A stretch of DNA of 64,000 bases from Streptomyces luomodiensis (GTDB taxonomy: Bacteria > Actinomycetota > Actinomycetes > Streptomycetales > Streptomycetaceae): assembly GCF_031679605.1 (NCBI RefSeq), contig NZ_CP117522.1, positions 8,556,001 to 8,620,000 on the forward strand, read 5' to 3'. The notes beneath the pieces are model-generated. The model searched no databases. It was not told where the DNA came from and saw nothing but the letters and a program-made list of their open reading frames with translations. The number at the start of each line of letters is the position of its first letter. Position 1 is the stretch's first letter. A program made the translations under genes and the position numbers. Positions 8,800 through 17,254 of this stretch are shown piece by piece.

Positions 8800-10218
8800 A
8801 TGGCTGTCGATACTGCCGCGCAGGCGGCCTACATCGTTGCCGCGCTGCTGTTCATCCTCGCCCTGGCGGGACTGTCGAAGCACGAGACGGCGAAGGCGGG
8901 CAACGCGTTCGGTATCGCGGGCATGGCGCTCGCGCTGGTCGCTACCCTCGGTCTCGCTCTCGACCACGACATCGACGGCACCGGGCTCGAACTCCTCATC
9001 GTCGCGGCCGCGATCGGCGCGTTCATCGGCATCAAGCGAGCCCGCGCGGTCGAGATGACCGGGATGCCCGAACTCATCGCGCTGCTGCACAGCTTCGTGG
9101 GCCTCGCCGCCGTGCTGGTCGGCTGGAACGGCTACCTGCTCGTCGAGGCCGACCCCGACAGCGCCGAGGGACAGGCGCTGCGGGCCACCCAGACGCTCGG
9201 CATCCATCACGGCGAGGTCTTCGTCGGTGTCTTCATCGGCGCCGTGACCGTCACCGGCTCGATCGTGGCCTTCCTCAAGCTGTCAGCGCGCATCAAGTCG
9301 GCACCGCTGGTCCTACCGGGCAAGAACGCGCTCAACCTCGGGGCCCTGGTGCTCTTCGCCGCGCTCACCACGTGGTTCGTACTGGCCCCCGCGCTCTGGC
9401 TTCTCGTGGCGGTCACCGTGATCGCGCTGCTGCTCGGCTGGCACCTGGTCGCCTCGATCGGCGGCGGTGACATGCCGGTCGTGGTGTCCATGCTCAACAG
9501 CTACTCCGGCTGGGCCGCGGCCGCCTCCGGTTTTCTGCTGGACAACGATCTGCTCATCATCGTCGGCGCGCTGGTCGGTTCGTCCGGAGCCTACCTCTCG
9601 TACATCATGTGCAAGGCGATGAACCGCTCCTTCCTCTCCGTCATCGCGGGTGGCTTCGGTATCGACGCGGGGCCCGGCGGTGAACAGGAACAGGGGGAGC
9701 ATCGGGAGACCACCCCGGAGAACGTCGCCGAACTTCTGCTGCAAGCCGATTCCGTGATCATCACGCCCGGTTACGGCATGGCGGTCGCGCAGGCCCAATA
9801 CGGAGTGGCCGAACTGACGAGCAAGCTGAGGGACAAGGGTGTGGATGTCCGCTACGGCATCCACCCCGTCGCCGGCCGCCTGCCCGGCCACATGAATGTG
9901 CTGCTGGCGGAGGCGAAAGTGCCGTACGACATCGTGCTGGAGATGGACGAGATCAACGACGATTTCGACGGCACGTCCGTTGTGCTCGTGATCGGAGCCA
10001 ATGACACCGTGAACCCCGCTGCCACCGAAGATCCTGGCAGCCCGATCGCGGGTATGCCCGTTCTGCGTGTCTGGGAGGCCGACAACGTGGTGGTCTTCAA
10101 GCGGACGATGGCCTCTGGTTACGCCGGTGTGCAGAATCCGTTGTTCTTCCGGGAGAATGCCACCATGCTCTTCGGTGACGCGAAGGAGAGGGTGGAGAAC
10201 ATACTCCGAGCACTCTGA
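8800..10218 (+). CDS. pntB: NAD(P) transhydrogenase subunit beta
   Basis: This 472-residue protein comprises a membrane domain of roughly nine helices (residues about 5-280) with the conserved segments [17 protein letters not shown] and [19 protein letters not shown]. After an acidic linker comes the NADP(H)-binding domain with [43 protein letters not shown] and the terminal [11 protein letters not shown] motif. All family landmarks are intact. The ATG follows CCAGGAG. Placing a transhydrogenase inside a catabolic cluster suggests that the pathway's reductive or oxidative steps create an NADH/NADPH imbalance. Confidence 0.96.
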   Translation: MAVDTAAQAAYIVAALLFILALAGLSKHETAKAGNAFGIAGMALALVATLGLALDHDIDGTGLELLIVAAAIGAFIGIKRARAVEMTGMPELIALLHSFVGLAAVLVGWNGYLLVEADPDSAEGQALRATQTLGIHHGEVFVGVFIGAVTVTGSIVAFLKLSARIKSAPLVLPGKNALNLGALVLFAALTTWFVLAPALWLLVAVTVIALLLGWHLVASIGGGDMPVVVSMLNSYSGWAAAASGFLLDNDLLIIVGALVGSSGAYLSYIMCKAMNRSFLSVIAGGFGIDAGPGGEQEQGEHRETTPENVAELLLQADSVIITPGYGMAVAQAQYGVAELTSKLRDKGVDVRYGIHPVAGRLPGHMNVLLAEAKVPYDIVLEMDEINDDFDGTSVVLVIGANDTVNPAATEDPGSPIAGMPVLRVWEADNVVVFKRTMASGYAGVQNPLFFRENATMLFGDAKERVENILRAL

Positions 10219-10223
10219 CACCT

Positions 10224-10292
10224 CATACATGCACAGCAGCACCGGGCTCACGGAAGCGGTATCCGTGAGGCCGGTGCTGCTGTGCATGTATG
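10224..10292. terminator. Very long perfect hairpin between convergent genes
   Basis: Arms at 10224-10245 and 10271-10292 are perfect 22-bp reverse complements. After a single G:G mismatch, CTCACGGA (10247-10254) pairs with TCCGTGAG (10262-10269), leaving a 7-nt loop. The structure starts 5 bp after pntB and has no T-tract. It probably works as a bidirectional terminator or transcript-end stabiliser between pntB and the convergent CoA-transferase, although its length and perfection are unusual for that role. Confidence 0.75.
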
Positions 10293-10386
10293 AAAGCGAC
10301 TGGATCGAGACCGGAAGCCAGGCCGCGGCGGTCAGGAGCATGGCGTAGGTCCTGATGGACAAAGAACAAGGCAAGTCGACGCGCCG

Positions 10387-11649
10387 TTACACCGATCGCT
10401 GCGAGGACGAGTTCGCGATCAGTTCTGCGCTGTCCGCGGTCACGCCGACCGCACCGGCTTCTTGCAGCCGGCCGATCTCCTTGGCGGAGAGCCCCAGGAT
10501 GTCCGACAACACCTCCTCGGTGTGCTCACCGAGACGTGGTGCAGGGACGGGAGCGGCCCCCGCTCCGTCCCAGCGCAGCGGGCTGCCGGTAGCCAGCACA
10601 GGGCCGATGCCCGGTTGGTCCAGCTCCGCTGCCACCGACCTGGCGTCCGCGCGTGCGGCACTCGCCACCTGCGTCATGTCGAGGTAGGGGCTCCACAGGA
10701 CGCGCGCGACGTCCAGCGATCGGCGCACCGTCCCGAAGTCCCGCTGCGCGAACCACGGCCGCATCACCGCGGCGATCGTCTCGCGCAGCCGGTAGCGGTC
10801 GCTCTCCAAAGTCAGGTCGGCATCGAGAGCCTGCTCGAGTGCGGCGAAGACCTCTGCGGTACCGGTCACCTTGCGCAGCGCGGACCACTGTCCCTCGGTC
10901 AGTGCGACCACCATGACGCGATGGCCGTCCGCAGTCTCGAAGTCCACACCGAATGAGCCGTACATGTGGTTCCCGTGCCGGGCGCGTGGTGTGCCGCGCA
11001 TCTCTGCTTCGGCCAGCCACCCCATGCTGCCGACGCCGGCCAACGCCACGTCGGCCAGCGCGAGTTCGAGCCGGGCCCCTTGACCTGTCTGGTCGCGGTG
11101 CATGACGGCGGCGAGAACCCCATTGGCCGCGATCATGCCGGACAGCAGGTCCCAGGCCGGCAGCACATGATTGACCGGCCGCTCGGTGTCCTGTGGCCCG
11201 GTCATCCGGGCCACGCCGATCTCGGCGTTGACGGTGTAGTCGACAGCAGGCGACCCGTTGTTCCGGCCCTGGAGATGGACGTGGATGACGTCCCTGCGAA
11301 GGGCGCGGAGCTCGTCGTAGGTGGGCCGGTGCCGGCCGACCATATTGTCGAGGAAGATTCCGGACCGGGGCCCAGGAGCCGTGGCCAGTGCGAGGAGCAG
11401 CTCGCGCCCCTGGGGGCTGCGGTGATCAATGGTCACCGACCGCTTTCCCTTGTTGAGCCCGGTCCAGAACAGACTGTCGCCCCCCGAGGAGAGCGGCCAG
11501 CGCCGGAAGTCGCTCCCGCCGCCGGGGGGATCGACTCGGATGACCTCCGCGCCGAGTTGCGCGAGCGCCATCCCGGCCGATGGTGCGGCCACGAAGGATG
11601 CACCTTCGACGATCCGGAGGCCGCTCAGAGGCTGGAGAGACGGTGTCAA
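10387..11649 (-). CDS. Class III CoA-transferase (CaiB/BaiF family)
   Basis: This family transfers CoA between carboxylic acids through enzyme-bound mixed anhydrides. The start is placed at a TTG (11649) preceded by GGAAAGGGA, giving 420 residues; a start at 11703 would add 18 residues of poor family character. The N-terminus LQPLSGLRIVEGASFVAAPSAG, the segment GADVIRV-like GAEVIRVDPPGGG, and the catalytic Asp in PAWDLLSGM followed by RDQTGQGARLEL are typical. The C-terminal LGEHTEEVLSDILGLSAKEI is diagnostic. It faces the pntB operon and is divergent from the dehydratase gene at 12076. It may supply an alternative CoA-activation route to the ligase at 4758. Confidence 0.9.
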   Translation of the reverse strand: MTPSLQPLSGLRIVEGASFVAAPSAGMALAQLGAEVIRVDPPGGGSDFRRWPLSSGGDSLFWTGLNKGKRSVTIDHRSPQGRELLLALATAPGPRSGIFLDNMVGRHRPTYDELRALRRDVIHVHLQGRNNGSPAVDYTVNAEIGVARMTGPQDTERPVNHVLPAWDLLSGMIAANGVLAAVMHRDQTGQGARLELALADVALAGVGSMGWLAEAEMRGTPRARHGNHMYGSFGVDFETADGHRVMVVALTEGQWSALRKVTGTAEVFAALEQALDADLTLESDRYRLRETIAAVMRPWFAQRDFGTVRRSLDVARVLWSPYLDMTQVASAARADARSVAAELDQPGIGPVLATGSPLRWDGAGAAPVPAPRLGEHTEEVLSDILGLSAKEIGRLQEAGAVGVTADSAELIANSSSQRSV

Positions 11650-12075
11650 CGTGGTTCCCTTTCCAGGCAGATGCCTTCTACGCGGCCCGGGAGTGCCGGT
11701 CAAGCAGCGGGCCCCTCAGGAGAGGGTTCAGCGGAATACCTCAGGACGTAATGCAGGTGCTCCTCCATGGCTGCGGCAGCTCCCTCGGCGTCTCCGAAGC
11801 GGCCCGTGTTGAGTCTCTGCCCATGCCTGCGCTGCCTTTGTTCGACTGCCAGCCGACCTGCCGAGTGCCCGTGGGGTTCGCCCAGGTGTGTGCGACAGGG
11901 GCTCCTCACGAAGGCACGGATCGGTCAGGACTCTAGGTAATTGACAAGCGTTCCATTGTCTTACAGTAGAGTCAAGGTCAACATGAGCCGGTCTGGGCCG
12001 GTGGCTTACGCGCCGACCGACGCCCCAGACCCGCATCCGGTACCCACCACCTGGCTCGGAAGGGAAGCACCCGCC
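11650..12075. other. Divergent intergenic region with candidate promoter
   Basis: The 426 bp between the CoA-transferase and the dehydratase hold no convincing gene. Around 11941 is TTGACAAGCGTTCCATTGTC: a consensus -35 (TTGACA, 11941-11946) with TACAGT at 11962 as a weak -10, and a GACAA/TTGTC inverted repeat (11943-11947, 11956-11960) lying on the putative -35. This would fit a repressed promoter for the gene at 12076. Confidence 0.4.
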
Positions 12076-12954
12076 ATGGAACCCGCGTCCATGTCACACC
12101 CCCTCGGCTCTTACGTTGAGTCATGGCAGCCGGCACCGGTCAGCGATGAGGACACCCTGCGGCCTGGCCCGGCCGCAGCCCTCTCAGCCGTCCTGGACCT
12201 GCCCGATGCGGCCGTCAAGCCTGGGGATCCGCTGCCCCCGCTGTGGCACTGGCTGTATTTCCTGGCGTGGCCCGCACAAGCCGAACTCGGCCACGACGGT
12301 CATCCCCGTGAGTCCCGGTTCCTGCCGCCTGTCCCCGACCGTCAGCGGATGTTTGCGGGCGGACGATGCCGCATCCGTGAGCCACTGCGCCTGGGTGAAC
12401 CGGCCGAACGCGTTGTCAGCCTCGGTGCCGTGACGCCGAAGAGCGGGCGCAGCGGTGAGCTGCTTTTCGTCACCGAGCGTCGCGAGTTCCGCCAGCGCGG
12501 CCGGACCTGCCTCGTCGAGGAGCAGGACATTGTCTACCGCTCAGGCCGCAGCGCGGTCGCCGGGCACCATCCAGACATCGACCACACCACACTTCCTGAG
12601 GCAGTGGGCCCCTGGCGGATACGAATCCAGCCGGACGAACGCCTGCTCTTCCGTGTCAGCGCCCTGACCGCCAACGCGCACCGGATCCATTACGACGTGC
12701 CCTACTGCCGCGACGTGGAGGGCTACCCGGGCCTCGTCGTTCACGGCCCACTGCTCGCCCTGCTGATGCTGGAACTGGTACGACGTGAGTCCCCGCACCG
12801 GAGAGTGGGCTCCCTGTCATACCGATTGCATCGACCGGTCTTCGCGGGTGAGCACATCCTTGCCGACGGTGCGCCCACCGCGGACGGAGCGGAACTCGGC
12901 ATCGCCACCCACCGGACGGCTCGCCACGCAACAGCCGAGGTGGTGTTCGCATGA
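12076..12954 (+). CDS. Hotdog-fold (MaoC/HTD2-like) acyl-CoA dehydratase
   Basis: This 292-residue protein has two hotdog halves, as in mesaconyl-C4-CoA hydratase/HTD2-type dehydratases. The N-terminal half resembles the FAS1-dehydratase N domain. The C-terminal half carries TANAHRIHYDVPYCRDVEGY and GLVVHGPLLALLMLEL, where the conserved His after ANxHRIHYD and the GLVVHGP helix are family hallmarks. It should add or remove water at an enoyl/hydroxyacyl-CoA, compensating for the atypical crotonase at 6358. ATG 12076 follows GGAAGGGAAGC. It stands alone, because the genes immediately downstream are decayed. Confidence 0.85.
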   Translation: MEPASMSHPLGSYVESWQPAPVSDEDTLRPGPAAALSAVLDLPDAAVKPGDPLPPLWHWLYFLAWPAQAELGHDGHPRESRFLPPVPDRQRMFAGGRCRIREPLRLGEPAERVVSLGAVTPKSGRSGELLFVTERREFRQRGRTCLVEEQDIVYRSGRSAVAGHHPDIDHTTLPEAVGPWRIRIQPDERLLFRVSALTANAHRIHYDVPYCRDVEGYPGLVVHGPLLALLMLELVRRESPHRRVGSLSYRLHRPVFAGEHILADGAPTADGAELGIATHRTARHATAEVVFA

Positions 12955-13076
12955 GCGAGAGTGCGGTGACCACCCTTGACAAGGTATCCCGCTGGTTGCC
13001 ACTCTCTTAATTGTCAGACTAACAGGTCGCCCCCATCGGACGTACCTGTCGCACAGACGCAGAGGGGCGTGCCCGT

Positions 13077-13855
13077 ATGGGACCGGTCGGGTTCATCGGT
13101 GTCGGTGTCGGAGTCACGCGATCCGCGATCGGGAGTCGCATGGTGGGTGAGCGCGACCTGCGGGTCACTGATCACGATCCGGCTGCTGCGGACGCGCTGG
13201 TCGAAGCAGACGCGGTGTTCGTCGTCGACTTGCTGGTCGGCCCGGGTGGCCTGGTCGATCCGCGGCGTCCCGGCGCCGTGGTGAGCGACACGACGACGAA
13301 CCCCCGGACGCCGATGCCTGGATTACTCAGGTACTGAGGCCGAAGGGCGCGGAGTTCGGTGATGCCCCTATCGCGGGAGGGCTGCGCAAGGCCCGTGATG
13401 GCGCGGCGGCCCTGGTGGCGGGTTCGTCCCCCCGGGACGTACGCGAAGATCGAGCCGTTGTTGAAGGCGACCGTATAGCCCGCTTGCGCGCGGGTCCGGT
13501 CGGCGTCGGCCGCAACCTGAGGGGTGGTCAACGACCGCTTCTTCGCGAGGCAGTGCGCCTCGGCCAGACGGCCGGGCTCGAGTGGGACGTGCTCGTCGGT
13601 GGCCAACCGCTCGAGCCGGCGGAACTGCCCCACCGAGCACACGTTCCTCACCCTGCTGAGCGGGGACACCCACCAGCCGCAAGGCCTCCCCCTCGCGCTG
13701 ATGTGCAAGGGCATGACTCCGGCCAACCACATGGTCGCCGCGCTCGGCCACGTGCCGATCGCCACCTTGGTCCAGGAGCTGACGGCGGAGGCCGTCGAGC
13801 CTTCGGCTCGGACGCAGCCCGGCGCGAGTTGATGGCCGAGAGGTACGAGAAGCAG
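13077..13855 (+). pseudogene. Decayed 3-hydroxyisobutyrate dehydrogenase-family gene
   Basis: Homology to beta-hydroxyacid dehydrogenases is split over several + frames. An N-terminal Rossmann start (VGFIGVGVGV, ending in DLRVTDHDPAAA) opens the region from the ATG at 13077. It runs into a shortened segment ADAVFVVDLLV and VVSDTTTN and then a stop near 13337. The substrate-binding segment DAPIAGGLRKARDGAAALVAG appears in another frame near 13360-13425. The C-terminal segments VVNDRFFARQ and LALMCKGMTPANHMVAALG follow near 13525-13745. Several hundred bases of coding sequence are missing and frames shift at least twice, so the product is not functional. Intact homologues have about 290 residues. 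Confidence 0.75.
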
Positions 13856-13913
13856 TGACACGACAGTCGTGACGACGGCGCCAGGCGGCGCCGGACAAGG
13901 AGGACTCGGAACC

Positions 13914-15398
13914 ATGTCGATCGAGTCGTATTCGATGCTCATCAACGGTGAGTGGCGCGCGAGCTCGGATGGGGAGACGTTCGAGTGCATCAACCCGTTC
14001 ACCGGTGAGTCGTGGGCACGCGTGCCCCGGGCGACCGACGCGGACGTCGACGTGGCGGTGAAGGCCGCGGAGCGGGCGTTCACCGAAGGGCCCTGGGCGT
14101 CGTCCACACCGAAGCAGCGCGGCGCCCTGCTGCGTAAGCTGGCCGAGCTGATCACCCAGCAGGCGGAGCCGCTGGCTACCACGCTCGTGCGGGAGAACGG
14201 CAAGCTGATCCGCGAGGTCGGCGGGCAGGCGCGTGCCCTCGCCGACAACTGCAACTTCTTCGCGGGCGTCGCCGAGATGCCACTGGGCGACACCCTGGCG
14301 AGCAGCATTCCGAACATGGCGGGATTCACCGTGCGTGAGCCAGTGGGTGTCGTCGCGGCGATCACGCCGTGGAACAGCCCGCTCACTCTGCTGATCATGA
14401 AGCTGGCGCCCGCGCTGGCGGCGGGTTGCACGATCGTCGTCAAGCCCTCCGAGGTCACTCCGGTCTCCACGCTCATCCTGGCGAAGCTGATCGAGGAGGC
14501 GGGTTTCCCGAAAGGCGTCGTGAACGTGGTGACTGGGGCCGGGGACGTGGGCGCGGCTCTCGTCGCGCACCCGGGCGTCAAGAAGATCTCGTTCACCGGC
14601 TCGACCGCGGTCGGCAAGCAGATCGCCGCGATCGCCGCGTCCCGGATGGCCCGCGTCTCGTTGGAGCTGGGGGGCAAGTCACCCAACATCGTTTTCCCCG
14701 ATGCCGACCTGACCAACGCGGTCAGTGGTGTCATGGCGGGCATTTTCGCCGCCACCGGGCAGACATGTCAGGCGGGCTCCCGGGTGCTGGTGCACGAGGA
14801 GATCTACGACGGGTTCACCAAGGCCGTTGTCGAGCGGGCGGCTCAAATCAAGCTCGGCGACCCGCAGGATCCCGCGAGCGAGATGGGCACGGTCGCGAGC
14901 AAGGCCCAGCACGAGAAAGTGCTTCGCTACATCGACATCGCCAAGGCCGAGGGCGCGACGCTCGCCACGGGTGGCAAGGTGCCCAAGGACCCGGCGCTGG
15001 CCAATGGCTTGTTCGTGGAGCCGACGGTGTTCACCGACGTCACCAACGACATGCGGATCGCCCGTGAGGAAGTTTTCGGCCCCGTCGCGTCCCTCATCCG
15101 CTTCACCGACGAGGACGACGCGGTGCGCATCGCCAACGACACCCCGTACGGCCTGGCCGCCGGCGTCTGGACGAACGACGTCGGTCGCGCGCACCGAATG
15201 ATCCGCAAGCTGCGGGCCGGGACGGTCTGGATCAACAACTATCGCCAGGTGAACCACGTCGGCCCCTTCGGAGGCTTCGGCGAGTCGGGGATGGGCCGGG
15301 AGAACGGACTGCACGCGGTGGACGAGTACACCGAGGTCAAGACCGCATGGATCAATACCGGCGGCAAGATCGCGGACCCGTTCAACCCTCGGGCCTGA
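13914..15398 (+). CDS. Aldehyde dehydrogenase
   Basis: This 494-residue NAD(P)+-dependent aldehyde dehydrogenase has all hallmark segments: TPWNSPL, KPSEVTP, GSTAVGKQ, LELGGKSPN with the general-base Glu, and nucleophile Cys285 in GQTCQAG. The C-terminal NNYRQVNHVGPFGGFGESG is also present. ATG 13914 is chosen because a strong AAGGAGG lies 9 nt upstream; a GTG 45 bases earlier has no ribosome-binding site. It probably oxidises an aldehyde intermediate to the acid. It is flanked on both sides by dead dehydrogenase genes (13077 and 15424), so it may be a survivor of an older operon or serve the MHS-transporter operon downstream. Confidence 0.95.
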   Translation: MSIESYSMLINGEWRASSDGETFECINPFTGESWARVPRATDADVDVAVKAAERAFTEGPWASSTPKQRGALLRKLAELITQQAEPLATTLVRENGKLIREVGGQARALADNCNFFAGVAEMPLGDTLASSIPNMAGFTVREPVGVVAAITPWNSPLTLLIMKLAPALAAGCTIVVKPSEVTPVSTLILAKLIEEAGFPKGVVNVVTGAGDVGAALVAHPGVKKISFTGSTAVGKQIAAIAASRMARVSLELGGKSPNIVFPDADLTNAVSGVMAGIFAATGQTCQAGSRVLVHEEIYDGFTKAVVERAAQIKLGDPQDPASEMGTVASKAQHEKVLRYIDIAKAEGATLATGGKVPKDPALANGLFVEPTVFTDVTNDMRIAREEVFGPVASLIRFTDEDDAVRIANDTPYGLAAGVWTNDVGRAHRMIRKLRAGTVWINNYRQVNHVGPFGGFGESGMGRENGLHAVDEYTEVKTAWINTGGKIADPFNPRA

Positions 15399-15423
15399 CG
15401 CCGGTCCGAGCGGAGAAGAAGGA

Positions 15424-15729
15424 GTGGTGGCGGGCAACGCGACCGAGAAGGGGACGGCCATCGTGGTCGGCGCGGGTGCCGGCATCGGCCGCCCGGCCCC
15501 TGCGCGCCTGCCGGCCACGCGCGGTGCAACCCACACTCGCGGCAGACCTGGACACGTGCGCGGTGGCCCAGCCGGCCGCCGAGTGCCCGGCGGCGGCGCC
15601 GTAGCCGACCGCAGTTGGGGCGCCGCCGATCCGGAGGCCAGTGTCGTGGCCAACGGACAGAACATCGTGGTCGACGGGGACCTGTCCCTGGCGACCGTGC
15701 CGACCGAACCGTCAGTCCTCCCCGTTTGA
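15424..15729 (+). pseudogene. SDR gene remnant with central deletion
   Basis: From a GTG at 15424 the frame encodes an SDR cofactor motif (GTAIVVGAGAGIGR). After about 60 residues of non-homologous, Arg/Gly/Pro-rich sequence it re-enters the SDR C-terminal signature VANGQNIVVDGDLSLATVP. The entire catalytic region with the Ser-Tyr-Lys triad is missing, and the product would have only 101 residues against about 250. An internal deletion with frame drift is the simplest explanation. It follows the aldehyde dehydrogenase by 25 bp. Confidence 0.7.
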
Positions 15730-15797
15730 GCTCGACTGTCGCGAGGTCCTGACGGCTCCGGGGCACCGCATCTCATCGCCCGTGCACGGGAGCGATT

Positions 15798-15809
15798 CAC
15801 AACGTTGTG
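15798..15809. promoter_or_regulatory. Perfect palindrome overlapping the transporter ribosome-binding site
   Basis: CACAACGTTGTG is a 12-bp perfect palindrome whose last base begins the GGAGAG ribosome-binding site of the MHS transporter. It could be a repressor operator or, at RNA level, a small hairpin hiding the ribosome-binding site. No regulator gene of Region B is visible nearby. Confidence 0.45.
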
Positions 15810-15822
15810 GAGAGAAATGACA

Positions 15823-17244
15823 ATGCACGAGCAATTGACGACGACCGGACAGGTACCCGATACCGCTCCTGAGGTCTCGTCGAAGGTGATGCGCAAAGTA
15901 GCGTCGGTGAGCTTGATCGGCAACATGATCGAGTTCTACGACTTCTTCATATATGCCACTGCAGCAGCGCTGGTGTTCCCGCACCTCTTCTTCCCCGCGC
16001 TCGGTGACTCTGCCGGTGCCGTGGCCTCCTTCGCGACGCTCGGTGTGGCGTTCGTGGCGAGGCCGGTGGGATCTGTCGTCTTCGGGCACATGGGTGACCG
16101 GCTGGGTCGCAAACGGACACTGGTCATCACGCTGCTGACGATGGGGCTTGCGACCTTGATCGTCGGCCTGATGCCGACCGCTTCGCAGATCGGGGTGGCG
16201 GCGCCGATCATCATCGTCGTGCTCCGCCTGCTGCAAGGCCTCGCGGCGGGCGGGGAGTGGGCAGGCGCTGTTCTCTACGCTGCGGAGTACGCCCCGGGGA
16301 ACCGGCGTGGCTTCTGGAGCAGCTTCCCGCCCACAGGGTCGGGGTTGGCGCTCGCCCTCGGTAACTCCGCCTACATCCTGGTCGGCCTGTTCACCAACGA
16401 CGAGTCGTTCATGAGCTATGGCTGGCGGATCCCGTTCCTGTTCAGCGCCGTGCTGGTGGTGGTCGGCCTCTACATCCGACTGCGAACGGCCGAGACGCCC
16501 ATCTTCAAGCAGCACCTGAAGTCTGGCGAGACCACCCGAGCGCCGCTGGGTGAGGCGCTGCGCGCACAGCCGCGTCAGGTGCTCCTCAGCGCCGGCTCCG
16601 TGCTTGTGATCTTCGTACTGTATTTCGTCGGTTCGACGTACTTCATCAGTTACGGCACGGCGGACCTGGGACACAGCCGTAACGCCGTTCTGGCCGTGGT
16701 CATGGCGGGCGGCCTCGCATATGCGGCGGCGTGCCTGGCCTTCGGGCGCCTGTCCGACACTTACGGGCGCCGCCGGATGCTGATGCTGGCGACCGGGCTC
16801 GGCGCCGTGTGGTCGTTCGTGGCGTTCCCGCTCGCTGGGACCGGCTCGCTCGTCGCGTTCGCCGTCTCTGCGATCGGCTTCCTGGCGATCAGCGGTGCGG
16901 CCAACGGCCCGCTGGGTTCCTTCTTCGCCGAGCTGTACCGCACCCACTACCGCTACACGGCCGCAGCCCTCAGCTACAACGTGGGTGCTGTGCTGGGCGG
17001 CGGTGTACCGCCGCTCATCATCGCCTCGATGGTCGCGTCGCTCGGCATCATGTCCCTGGCCTGGTTCCTCGCGGGGGTGGGAGCGTTCAGCGTGGCCTGT
17101 CTCCTGCTGTTGTCCGAGACCCGGACCCGGAAGCTCGACGCCGACCACGAGGTCAGCGGTCGACGGGGCGACGGTCCGGAGTGTGATCGCCGACCTGATA
17201 GCGGGGCCGTCGGAGCGCAGGCCCCGGAACAGAGCTCGAACTGA
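15823..17244 (+). CDS. MFS transporter, metabolite:H+ symporter (MHS) type
   Basis: This 473-residue, 12-helix inner-membrane protein resembles the shikimate/proline/alpha-ketoglutarate symporters. The MHS signature NMIEFYDFFIY is in helix 1, the MFS loop GHMGDRLGRKR lies between helices 2 and 3, and RLLQGLAAGGEWAGA and AEYAPGNRRGFWSSFPPTG follow. It likely imports an organic or aromatic acid with protons. The ATG at 15823 is preferred over 15817 because it lies 8 nt from GGAGAG. The SDR at 17255 begins 10 bp after its stop, defining an operon that probably continues through the epimerase, amidohydrolase and cupin. Confidence 0.93.
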   Translation: MHEQLTTTGQVPDTAPEVSSKVMRKVASVSLIGNMIEFYDFFIYATAAALVFPHLFFPALGDSAGAVASFATLGVAFVARPVGSVVFGHMGDRLGRKRTLVITLLTMGLATLIVGLMPTASQIGVAAPIIIVVLRLLQGLAAGGEWAGAVLYAAEYAPGNRRGFWSSFPPTGSGLALALGNSAYILVGLFTNDESFMSYGWRIPFLFSAVLVVVGLYIRLRTAETPIFKQHLKSGETTRAPLGEALRAQPRQVLLSAGSVLVIFVLYFVGSTYFISYGTADLGHSRNAVLAVVMAGGLAYAAACLAFGRLSDTYGRRRMLMLATGLGAVWSFVAFPLAGTGSLVAFAVSAIGFLAISGAANGPLGSFFAELYRTHYRYTAAALSYNVGAVLGGGVPPLIIASMVASLGIMSLAWFLAGVGAFSVACLLLLSETRTRKLDADHEVSGRRGDGPECDRRPDSGAVGAQAPEQSSN

Positions 17245-17254
17245 GGGAACGGAC

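Noticed and set aside
12951..13010. A 19-residue reading frame starting at an ATGA overlap with the hotdog dehydratase gene
   Set aside because: The overlap looks like translational coupling, but the peptide has no recognisable homology and the DNA behind it is a decayed gene. It is probably the stub of a lost downstream cistron.
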